From positions 1-40,630 of IMG/VR virus record IMGVR_UViG_3300048592_001373: a DNA stretch of 40,630 bases; one strand, given 5' to 3'. Below, piece by piece: positions 23,309-29,808 of the stretch. The DNA is from a virus. Made by a program: the position numbers and the translations under genes. The notes under the pieces are model-generated. The model was not told the origin of the DNA. It did no database searches and saw only the letters and a list, made by a program, of their open reading frames with translations. The first letter of the stretch is position 1. The number at the start of each line of letters is the position of its first letter.

Positions 23309-24931
23309 ATGCAAAAAGGTTTATACATAAATCCAACAACCTTCGTTCCAATCAATCAAATAAGCGAAGGATTAACTTCTGAAATTGCTACAAGACAATT
23401 TGCAACCGGCGGCTTTGCAGGTTTCTTTAATTACTTGCCCGATCCTGATCCTATACTTCGTAAGCTTGGAATGGATCAAACAGTTTATAAAGATCTTCTT
23501 GCTGATGACCAGGTTGGCCCCTTGTTTAATAGAAGAAAAAATCTTACTAAGAGTTTAGATTATTATATTGAACAGAATGATGCCGGTGATGCTGAGGTTG
23601 AATTATGTGAGCTTGCTATGCAAACTTTAGAAGCAGGCGGAAGTAAAATAAAAGATATAATTTCTCAAAGCTTAAATCCAATTGGATTTGGTTATGGTGT
23701 CTATGAATTCAATCTTGCATTAGTAAAAGGTAAATGGCTGCCAACTTCACTTTGGGAAAAACCAAGAGAATGGTTTCACTTTGATTCTGAGAACAGGCTG
23801 CGATTTAGAACGATTGGAAATTATGAAGGACAAATTATTATTGGTAAAGATGCTGATCCAAAAATAACTGTTAAATTTATTTTACTTCAGAATGATCCAA
23901 GCTACGAAAATCCTTATGGTGATAAAGCTTTAAGCAGATGCTTCTGGCCGGTTACATTTAAACGCGGCGGAATGAAATTCTTTTCTACGTTTATAGAAAA
24001 ATACGGAATGCCATTTATTTATGGTAAACTTCCACGCGGTGCAAAACCTTCTGATCACAATGATTTGCTTTCCAAGTTAATGAATATGGTGCAGGACGCA
24101 GTTGCTACCGGGCCAGATGATTCTTCTTTGCAGTTGATAGAAATTAAAGGTACCACAAGCGGCGATCTTTATGAAAAGTATTTACAGCGCTGCGATAACT
24201 CCATAACAAAAGCAATACTGGGCAATGCTCTCTCAACTGAACTCCAGAAAGTTGGATCTCGTGCATCAACTGAAACCGGTGCAATAGAAATTGAAGGAGA
24301 CATTGGACAAACCGATCGTGACTTCCCGACAACATTATTTAATGAATTATTCAGAAGAGTAATTGATATTAACATCGGCTCAGGTAAATATCCAACCTTT
24401 GCTTTTGTTGATGTTGAAGATTCTAAAAAAGATTTTGCTGAGAGAGATAAAATAATTTCAGAAGCGTTTTCATCAGCTGGACAAAAGATTAAAAGAACAA
24501 AATCATTTTTAATAAACCGTTACGGTTATGAAGATGATGAGTTTGAAGTTGTTGATCAAGAAACACCAGCTGAACCAAAACAAATCAATCCAGTACTGGC
24601 AGCTCCATCAAATGATGAACCGCCAATTTCTTTAATGAAAAGATTCGCAAATAAAATTTTGAGAAGTAAAATTGAGTTTGCTGCAGGTTCACCTTCATTA
24701 AAAACATCTGAGCAGATAGTTAATTCAATTCCGGAGAAGCTGCTTCAGTTCCAGATGGAATCTGTAATGAAACCAATTATTGAACTTGCAAAAAATTCCA
24801 ACAGTAAAGAAGATCTGCAGAAAGAATTAATAAAAGTGTTCCCGGATATGGATTCTAGGGAGCTTGAAGATTTTATTACTAAAGCTTTATTCATTGCTGA
24901 GATTGAAGGTAGAATAAATGCGTCAAAGTAA
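23309..24931 (+). CDS. Portal protein (Mu gp29-like, DUF935)
   Basis: 540 residues, near the Mu gp29 length. Patterns: V-G-P-L-F-N-R-R-K (about 69-77), P-I-G-F-G-Y-G-V-Y-E (about 127-136), W-E-K-P-R-E-W-F-H-F (about 148-157), and N-P-Y-G-D-K-A-L-S-R-C-F-W-P (about 197-210), all typical of DUF935. Forms the dodecameric ring at the capsid vertex through which the terminase pumps DNA. It starts one base after the terminase stop and overlaps the metalloprotease-like gene by 14 bases. Confidence 0.92.
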   Translation: MQKGLYINPTTFVPINQISEGLTSEIATRQFATGGFAGFFNYLPDPDPILRKLGMDQTVYKDLLADDQVGPLFNRRKNLTKSLDYYIEQNDAGDAEVELCELAMQTLEAGGSKIKDIISQSLNPIGFGYGVYEFNLALVKGKWLPTSLWEKPREWFHFDSENRLRFRTIGNYEGQIIIGKDADPKITVKFILLQNDPSYENPYGDKALSRCFWPVTFKRGGMKFFSTFIEKYGMPFIYGKLPRGAKPSDHNDLLSKLMNMVQDAVATGPDDSSLQLIEIKGTTSGDLYEKYLQRCDNSITKAILGNALSTELQKVGSRASTETGAIEIEGDIGQTDRDFPTTLFNELFRRVIDINIGSGKYPTFAFVDVEDSKKDFAERDKIISEAFSSAGQKIKRTKSFLINRYGYEDDEFEVVDQETPAEPKQINPVLAAPSNDEPPISLMKRFANKILRSKIEFAAGSPSLKTSEQIVNSIPEKLLQFQMESVMKPIIELAKNSNSKEDLQKELIKVFPDMDSRELEDFITKALFIAEIEGRINASK

Positions 24932-25250
24932 AATCCCTTCATCAATAAAAGTTGGTAATAAAAAAATTAAAGTTGTTCAAAAAGATTTGGATGGTAAGCT
25001 CGGTTGTTTAAATACAATTAGCAACACAATATTCATTGAAAAGAACCAACCGGAAGTTGGAAAAATAATTATACTCATTCACGAGTTAATCCATCTCGCT
25101 GATTTAATGAATGTGCAAGCGAAAGTTTATAAGCGAAGACTTACCGAAGCACAGGTTGAAAGTACAGCCGGTGTTCTCTCGTTAATCTTGGTATCCAATA
25201 AAATTGTATGTGGATATTCGCAAAAAGAAATTAATGAGCTTCTTAAATAA
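24918..25250 (+). CDS. Small HExxH metalloprotease-like protein
   Basis: 110 residues. The motif I-H-E-L-I-H-L-A-D has the HExxH at residues 55-59. A Glu at 81 in E-A-Q-V-E-S-T-A may be the third zinc ligand, as in gluzincins. The N-terminal part (I-K-V-G-N-K-K-I-K-V-V) is beta-rich as in small phage M78/ImmA-like or SprT-like peptidase folds. It lies between portal and F-like genes, overlapping portal by 14 bases. Possible jobs are head processing, or attack on a host repressor or defence protein; neither is shown. Confidence 0.7.
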   Translation: MRQSKIPSSIKVGNKKIKVVQKDLDGKLGCLNTISNTIFIEKNQPEVGKIIILIHELIHLADLMNVQAKVYKRRLTEAQVESTAGVLSLILVSNKIVCGYSQKEINELLK

Positions 25251-25253
25251 GTT

Positions 25254-26021
25254 ATGGATGAAAAAGAATACATAAGTTATTTATTTAATCTTCAACCTGA
25301 AGAAATTGTGCGCTGGTACGAAAGCAAAGGGAATACCTTTAGCTGGAACTGGCAGGATGTCTGGCAGTCTGCACACACTCGCTCTTTTACTGTTGCAAAA
25401 GTTATGAAGCTTGATATACTTCAATCGATTAGAGATGAAGTAAACAAAATATTTAAAGACGGAATTACTTATCAGCAGTTTGAACGAGATCTCGAACCAA
25501 TATTAAAACGACTTGGATGGTGGGGAAAAGTAAAAGCAAAAGATGTTCCTGGTTACATCCCATCACCAAATATTGATCCTGAAAAAATTGTTCAGCTCGG
25601 TTCACCGAGAAGATTAAAAACAATTTATATGGTTAATTCAATTATTGGTTACAATGCAGGACAGTATAATTCCGATATTCAAAATGTTAAAAGCAGACCT
25701 TACTGGATGTATGTTCAAATCGATCGTAAGACAAAAAGAAAAACACACGAACCATTTGCCGGTAAAGTTTTTATGTGGAATGATCCTATCTGGAAAATTA
25801 TTTATCCGCCTAGTGATTGGTTGTGTGGCTGTTATGTAAAGCCATTAACTGAGCTTGAGTTTAAGAATAGAAAACTAAAGCTTTCTGTTGGAAAAGATTT
25901 TATTAAAAAAGCTGAAAAAAATATTCCTGAAGAATGGCAGTACAATCCGGCAGAAGAATACACAACCTGGCAGCCGGACTTAAATAAATATGATGATGAT
26001 ATAAAAGCATTATTTAATTAA
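25254..26021 (+). CDS. Minor head protein (Mu gpF-like)
   Basis: 255 residues. Contains the Phage_Mu_F pattern: R-L-K-T-I-Y-M-V-N-S at about 121-130, a Y-W-M-Y-V-Q-I-D block, H-E-P-F-A-G-K-V-F (His plus Gly), W-K-I-I-Y-P-P-S-D-W-L-C-G-C-Y-V at about 182-197. In Mu and SPP1 (gp7) this protein is a minor head component bound to the portal, acting in DNA entry or head morphogenesis. Shorter than Mu gpF (about 420), as is common outside Mu itself. Confidence 0.88.
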   Translation: MDEKEYISYLFNLQPEEIVRWYESKGNTFSWNWQDVWQSAHTRSFTVAKVMKLDILQSIRDEVNKIFKDGITYQQFERDLEPILKRLGWWGKVKAKDVPGYIPSPNIDPEKIVQLGSPRRLKTIYMVNSIIGYNAGQYNSDIQNVKSRPYWMYVQIDRKTKRKTHEPFAGKVFMWNDPIWKIIYPPSDWLCGCYVKPLTELEFKNRKLKLSVGKDFIKKAEKNIPEEWQYNPAEEYTTWQPDLNKYDDDIKALFN

Positions 26022-26593
26022 TGAATGTAAAAGATAAAAATATTGCAGAGATAAATAAGTTTATTTCAACTCTTGAAAAGAAGTTGATACCGAATAAAAC
26101 CTTAATGACTGCAATCTCTGTTCACTTAAGAGAAAATGCGCGTGAAAATATTCTCGACCAGGGCGCAAACATTCCAATTAATTATGGTGCCGGATTTGCT
26201 TCCACAAATGTGTGGCCGCGTAATAAAATGTTTAAAGGTAAAGCTCTGCTTGCAACAAGAACTTTATTCAGATCTATCCAGGCTAAAGCAACTGAGAATG
26301 AAGCAATGGCTTTTACAAATCATATTGGTGCAAGGTTAATGCACTTTGGCGGAGAAGTTAAAGCAAAGAAAAAACTTGGCTCGGTTAAACGTAAAAAAGA
26401 TGTGTGGGCAATGGAACAATATTTTTGGGCTATGTGGTATAAAAGCAGCAAGAAGGAAAAGATGTTTAAGATACTTGCACTGCATATGCAAAAGCACAAT
26501 TCTATAACTGTGCCGGCAAGACCATTTATGGTGTTAACAGATCCTTACAAAGAAATGATAATTGAAGAAATAAGGCAGCACGCAGCTGCGTAA
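26021..26593 (+). CDS. Virion morphogenesis protein (Mu gpG-like)
   Basis: 190 residues. Opens with a long helix, then R-E-N-A-R-E-N-I, N-V-W-P-R at about 64-68, L-L-A-T-R-T-L-F-R-S-I at about 77-87, and I-G-A-R-L-M-H-F-G-G, the pattern of the Phage_tail_S/gpG family. The A-R-P-F-M-V-L near the C-terminus is typical. Its ATG shares one base with the gpF-like stop. Role: tail completion or head-tail joining. Confidence 0.85.
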   Translation: MNVKDKNIAEINKFISTLEKKLIPNKTLMTAISVHLRENARENILDQGANIPINYGAGFASTNVWPRNKMFKGKALLATRTLFRSIQAKATENEAMAFTNHIGARLMHFGGEVKAKKKLGSVKRKKDVWAMEQYFWAMWYKSSKKEKMFKILALHMQKHNSITVPARPFMVLTDPYKEMIIEEIRQHAAA

Positions 26594-26603
26594 ATAATTT
26601 ACA

Positions 26604-26807
26604 ATGGAAGTACTGGAAAAAATTTTAATGATTGCCGGTGCAATTGTATTGCTGCCTACAGCACTATTTATAGTTTTAGCTTTAAGTGTTTTTGTATTAC
26701 AAAAATGTTTAACACAAGCTGAGGTTTGGAAAATATTCTTTGATTATAATAAAAACAAAAATGAGTTTAAGGAGTGGAGAAAATTAAAAAAGCAGGAGCG
26801 CCACTGA
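26604..26807 (+). CDS. Single-span membrane protein
   Basis: 67 residues. One long hydrophobic segment at residues about 7-33 (M-I-A-G-A-I-V-L-L-P), then a charged C-terminal tail rich in Lys. Last gene of the packaging operon, 10 bases after the gpG-like gene and ahead of a terminator. Not recognised; may be a small accessory or lysis-related protein. Confidence 0.6.
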   Translation: MEVLEKILMIAGAIVLLPTALFIVLALSVFVLQKCLTQAEVWKIFFDYNKNKNEFKEWRKLKKQERH

Positions 26808-26861
26808 TTGGTTAGCTCTTAACAAGCAAGCCTGCAAGAGTTGCGTCTACCCAAACAAGTG

Positions 26862-26897
26862 ACGCCCCACGAGAACTAAACTGCTTTGAGGGGGCGT
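26862..26897. terminator. Bidirectional terminator between converging operons
   Basis: Stem ACGCCCC (26862-26868) / GGGGCGT (26891-26897) with a 22-base loop, followed by TATTTTAATTT on the plus strand. It lies between the packaging operon (plus) and the YbjQ-like gene (minus), overlapping that gene's stop codon. Confidence 0.75.
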
Positions 26898-27172
26898 TAT
26901 TTTAATTTAATGGCTGTCCCATAAAACAAAAGATTAGTGCCTGTTGCGGCCATTCCGGAGCCAGGATAACTATTAATCCTAAAACCTATTATTGCATCGC
27001 CTTCTTTTTCCACAACTTGTTTTGCCAAAATAGTATTAGAAACATAATCAATAGCTTCATTCATTGGCATATCTTTGCCAAGCTGTGCTTTTACACCATG
27101 CGCCGACAAATAGTATCTGACAATCCCTTTTATTTCATAATCTTGATTCAAGTTTTCTGTGGTTATAACCAT
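26897..27172 (-). CDS. YbjQ-like (UPF0145) protein
   Basis: 91 residues. Begins M-V-I-T-T-E-N-L and has a central G-D-A-I-I-G-F-R-I-N-S followed by A-T-G-T-N-L-L-F-Y-G-T-A, the pattern of the YbjQ/UPF0145 'heavy-metal-binding' fold (a small pentameric alpha/beta domain; function unknown). Shorter than typical family members (about 105). It is the promoter-distal gene of the repressor operon, a spot often used for lysogenic conversion genes. Confidence 0.6.
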   Translation of the reverse strand: MVITTENLNQDYEIKGIVRYYLSAHGVKAQLGKDMPMNEAIDYVSNTILAKQVVEKEGDAIIGFRINSYPGSGMAATGTNLLFYGTAIKLK

Positions 27173-27181
27173 TATTTTCTC

Positions 27182-27688
27182 CTAAAAATTATATGTAGCT
27201 TCTAGTTGATATGGTTTTACATTTACTTCTATATTTTCAAAACTAAAATATAAAGCCGTAACGCAAGCCACCCCAGAAATAACACCAATAACTGTTTTAC
27301 GTGTTTTATCATCCCCTTTTGGTAAATGTGAAGCTTCGCTAAACATATCCCAACTAACTAAACCAGCCAAAGCAGTAACAATAAGAAAATGTTTTTGAGA
27401 AACTTTGATTATATGAGGATCACTTTTGGTTTCGATTTCGTTGATAATCATTTTCCCTTGTTTTACTGAGCCAGCAATACTTGGATTGTACGGTGTATCT
27501 ACAATGTTTTGTATCTCAGATAAAGCGATGTTGGATTTGCCTTCGTTTATCAATATTGTAATGTAAGTTTCGTTTCTATCGATAATCTTTGCATTTAAAT
27601 ATATTGTACCATTCTTTAAATAAATATCTTCTGCAAAAAGCATAATTTGTAAAAACAAAAACAATAAAACCGTTTTCATAACACTCAC
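27182..27688 (-). CDS. Exported protein of the repressor operon
   Basis: 168 residues, not recognised. Signal peptide at about residues 5-18 (L-L-F-L-F-L-Q-I-M-L-F-A-E), then a beta-rich domain (I-Y-L-K-N-G-T-I-Y-L-N-A-K-I, typical of SH3-like small periplasmic proteins), a second hydrophobic segment near 123-145, and a beta end. Overlaps the repressor gene by 4 bases. Because it is expressed with the repressor, it is a candidate lysogenic conversion or superinfection exclusion protein. Confidence 0.65.
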   Translation of the reverse strand: MSVMKTVLLFLFLQIMLFAEDIYLKNGTIYLNAKIIDRNETYITILINEGKSNIALSEIQNIVDTPYNPSIAGSVKQGKMIINEIETKSDPHIIKVSQKHFLIVTALAGLVSWDMFSEASHLPKGDDKTRKTVIGVISGVACVTALYFSFENIEVNVKPYQLEATYNF

Positions 27689-28047
27689 CCTTTCTTTTTA
27701 TGCTTTAATCTATTATACCCCTCAACCGCCTCAGCAACCATAGACAGCTGAGAGACTTCAAGGGACAGCCTGTAATTCTCCCCCTTAAGTTTTGTATTTT
27801 CTTCTTCTAATTTAGAAATCTGTTTCTTTTCTATTGAATCACGAAACTCACCTGTAAGTAACCAGCTTAAATCACAACCAAGTTGATTTAATTTAATAAA
27901 AATGTCTGGACTAATTTCTCTCGCCTCTGCGATATATTGTGAAAGCCTTGGCTGAGATATACCAATTCTGTTTGCTAATTGTGTAATGCCACCGTGTTTA
28001 TTAGCAAATTCCCTTAATCTTTCACCTATACCTATTTTATCACTCAT
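27685..28047 (-). CDS. CI-like phage repressor (XRE family)
   Basis: 120 residues from the ATG at 28047 (M-S-D-K-I-G-I). Helix-turn-helix at about 20-41 (I-T-Q-L-A-N-R-I-G-I-S-Q-P-R-L-S-Q-Y), then a Glu/Lys coiled coil (about 75-100) for dimerisation. Longer upstream starts would run through the operator region and are less likely. It lies divergent from a Cro-like gene with a perfect palindrome between them. No LexA-type peptidase domain, so induction is not by RecA-stimulated self-cleavage. Co-transcribed with two downstream genes. Confidence 0.82.
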   Translation of the reverse strand: MSDKIGIGERLREFANKHGGITQLANRIGISQPRLSQYIAEAREISPDIFIKLNQLGCDLSWLLTGEFRDSIEKKQISKLEEENTKLKGENYRLSLEVSQLSMVAEAVEGYNRLKHKKKG

Positions 28048-28080
28048 TTTTTGCTTATCACAAAATGTTATAAATAATCC

Positions 28081-28109
28081 TTGACAATAACATAACAATC
28101 TGTTATGTT
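28081..28109 (+). promoter_or_regulatory. Early promoter candidate
   Basis: TTGACA at 28081-28086, a 17-base spacer, and TATGTT at 28104-28109. The -10 box lies inside the operator palindrome. It would drive the Cro-like gene at 28149 and the whole early operon. Confidence 0.55.
28089..28109. promoter_or_regulatory. Operator palindrome between repressor and Cro-like genes
   Basis: Perfect 9-bp arms AACATAACA (28089-28097) and TGTTATGTT (28101-28109) around ATC. Partial half-sites TGTTAT at 28066-28071 and AACATAA at 28138-28144 flank it. It overlaps the early promoter and is the natural target for the repressor and/or the Cro-like protein. In Mu, such operators also act as the transposition enhancer bound by MuA. 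Confidence 0.7.
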
Positions 28110-28148
28110 TGATGTGGCAATTAAAATTGACACTTAAAACATAAGAAA

Positions 28149-28328
28149 ATGAACATACGAAAAGAAATAAAAAAACAAGGTTTACGGCAAGACTGGATTG
28201 CTGAAAAGTTAAACATTTCTACAAGCTACCTTTCAAGGCTTATCTCCGGTGAAAGAAAAAATGAAGAAAAATTGAATTTATTGATCTCATTATTAAAATC
28301 TAAATCTTTTAATGATCAAGCTGCTTAA
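28149..28328 (+). CDS. Cro-like helix-turn-helix protein
   Basis: 59 residues. The HTH runs over about 12-34 (Q-D-W-I-A-E-K-L-N-I-S-T-S-Y-L-S-R-L), with a Lys/Glu tail. It starts 39 bases beyond the operator palindrome and is the first gene of the early operon, the Ner/Cro position. Its last 17 bases overlap the next gene's start. Confidence 0.75.
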   Translation: MNIRKEIKKQGLRQDWIAEKLNISTSYLSRLISGERKNEEKLNLLISLLKSKSFNDQAA

Positions 28329-28608
28329 TAAAATACTTAATCGTTTTGGCTATACAATTAGCTTATATAATCCACAGAAAGAATATGTAGAATTAAAGCA
28401 AGTTATTCAGCTAACCGATAAATCTACTGCCGATGACATTAACATAGTTCTTGCCATTCTTAAAATCGTTCAAGAAGATCTCGCAAAAGAGCTAAAAGTA
28501 AAGCAAGCTTCAATTTCTATGGCAATAAACAATAAGCCTGGAATGAAGAACATCCGTAAAAGATTAATACAATATCTCAATTCATTACAAAACAAGCGTG
28601 CAGCATAA
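28312..28608 (+). CDS. HTH regulator, first of two tandem paralogues
   Basis: 98 residues. A C-terminal HTH-like segment (L-A-K-E-L-K-V-K-Q-A-S-I-S-M-A-I) is followed by I-R-K-R-L-I-Q-Y-L-N-S-L-Q. The next gene has the same layout and ends with nearly the same block, and a 24-base stretch is identical in both. The two genes touch (stop then ATG). They may be Ner-like early repressors or modulators that bind as a pair. Confidence 0.65.
   Translation: MIKLLNKILNRFGYTISLYNPQKEYVELKQVIQLTDKSTADDINIVLAILKIVQEDLAKELKVKQASISMAINNKPGMKNIRKRLIQYLNSLQNKRAA
28561..28584 (+). repeat. Direct repeat, copy 1 (24 bases)
   Basis: 24 bases beginning AGATTAATAC and ending AATTCA are identical to 28846-28869, exactly 285 bases (95 codons) away. 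Both copies encode R-L-I-Q-Y-L-N-S in the same reading frame. Confidence 0.9.
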
Positions 28609-28926
28609 ATGGATATAGAGACAGCAAAATTATTAGAATTTATAAACGTTGAACTTGATAAGATTGGATACAAACTTATTAAGGTAAACGAGCCGATTGA
28701 TGATTCAATATCTCCGCTTGATCTTCGAATTGAAATTAAAAAACTTCGTCTTACGCATCGCAAACTATCAAAAGTATTAAATGTTACTGAAGGAGCAATT
28801 ACTCAGGCAATCGATAAAGATCCGCTTGTAAAAAACCTCAGGGCAAGATTAATACAATATCTCAATTCAATTCAGAGTAATAAACCTAATAGTCTAAAAA
28901 CAATCAATATCAAAGAGGTAGCATAA
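28609..28926 (+). CDS. HTH regulator, second of two tandem paralogues
   Basis: 105 residues. Same arrangement as the gene before it: a variable N-terminal part with G-Y-K-L-I-K, then an HTH-like segment (H-R-K-L-S-K-V-L-N-V-T-E-G-A-I-T-Q-A-I-D) and the shared R-L-I-Q-Y-L-N-S-I-Q-S-N-K. ATG follows directly on the previous stop. Tandem duplication followed by divergence is the likely history. Confidence 0.65.
   Translation: MDIETAKLLEFINVELDKIGYKLIKVNEPIDDSISPLDLRIEIKKLRLTHRKLSKVLNVTEGAITQAIDKDPLVKNLRARLIQYLNSIQSNKPNSLKTINIKEVA
28846..28869 (+). repeat. Direct repeat, copy 2 (24 bases)
   Basis: Identical to 28561-28584 over 24 bases. Recombination between the copies would delete 285 bases and fuse the two HTH genes in frame. 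Confidence 0.9.
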
Positions 28927-29444
28927 TGCAAAAACAAAAACTTGTTATGGTAAGCTCTAAGGTTCTTAATCAAATGTTAGCTTACCGAAAACACAACCGG
29001 TACTTTGCTTCTTACAAAGAAGCGTGCGAATCCATCTACCGAAGTATTAAAGATCTGCGGGAAGATAGAACCAGATTCCTTATTCAGAAAGGTAAAGTTC
29101 AGCACTTCCATTCTTTATCACTTCGTATCTTCAAAGATCAACTGGTTTCTATTGCTGCTAAATGTTTACTTACTGCAGCCGAGTGCAGCGGTGAGCATAA
29201 ACTTTATGATGAAGTGTTCAATACATTTTTTGATGTTGCCGGTGAGATGATGGATCAGTTAGTTGAAGAAGGCGATCAATATTATGATAATGCAGTAATA
29301 GAAAAGTTTGAAGACTTTAATGCCGGTGTAGAATCCGGACATGCCAATACAGTACTGCTTTATCACATCTCTGTTTACTGTCTCTTCCTTTACAATTATA
29401 TAGATGCCAATTCCAATCCAGTTGCTGTTGAGGTGAAGAAATGA
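28926..29444 (+). CDS. Hypothetical early protein
   Basis: 172 residues, not recognised. Basic N-terminus (M-Q-K-Q-K-L-V-M-V-S-S-K), then mainly helical, with H-S-L-S-L-R-I-F-K at about 60-68 and Cys pairs in A-K-C-L-L-T-A-A-E-C. The C-terminal part is acidic, then aromatic. It overlaps the preceding gene by one base and the next by 4. Confidence 0.65.
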   Translation: MQKQKLVMVSSKVLNQMLAYRKHNRYFASYKEACESIYRSIKDLREDRTRFLIQKGKVQHFHSLSLRIFKDQLVSIAAKCLLTAAECSGEHKLYDEVFNTFFDVAGEMMDQLVEEGDQYYDNAVIEKFEDFNAGVESGHANTVLLYHISVYCLFLYNYIDANSNPVAVEVKK

Positions 29445-29560
29445 CAGCATCAAACAAATTATCCAAACAAGACAGATATATAATATCTCTTATTTACTCA
29501 GTTGTTCTTTTTATTGAACTGAGCGCATTCATCATTTCAGAATTAATAAAGCAAGGATAA
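29441..29560 (+). CDS. Small membrane protein
   Basis: 39 residues starting at an ATG that overlaps the previous stop as ATGA. A single hydrophobic segment at about 14-34 (I-I-S-L-I-Y-S-V-V-L-F-I) and a short charged start. Translational coupling supports it being real. Function unknown; small early membrane proteins of this type often affect host physiology or exclusion. Confidence 0.5.
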   Translation: MTASNKLSKQDRYIISLIYSVVLFIELSAFIISELIKQG

Positions 29561-29564
29561 AAAA

Positions 29565-29804
29565 ATGGGAAAAAATAATTCAGCTATTCAAAAGGTATTT
29601 AATTCTATAGTTAAAAAAAGAATACCGAACGTAATTCTAATTGATAATGGAAAATCACTTTGTGGTTCTCGGGCTACTTTGGCAATCGGAAAACTTCAAG
29701 ACAATGGTTACACAATAGAAAAGCTTTCGTCGTATGATCAATCAAAAAGTAGCATTGAAAAACAGTTACGCCAACTTCAACAATTGAACAATGCAACAGT
29801 CTAA
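29565..29804 (+). CDS. Hypothetical early protein upstream of the transposase
   Basis: 79 residues, not recognised. Basic N-terminus (K-K-R-I-P-N-V-I-L-I-D-N-G-K) and a Gln-rich end (R-Q-L-Q-Q-L). It runs 14 bases into the frame of the transposase gene if the first transposase ATG is used, but is separate from the better start at 29809. Preceded by AAGGAT. Confidence 0.6.
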   Translation: MGKNNSAIQKVFNSIVKKRIPNVILIDNGKSLCGSRATLAIGKLQDNGYTIEKLSSYDQSKSSIEKQLRQLQQLNNATV

Positions 29805-29808
29805 CTCT

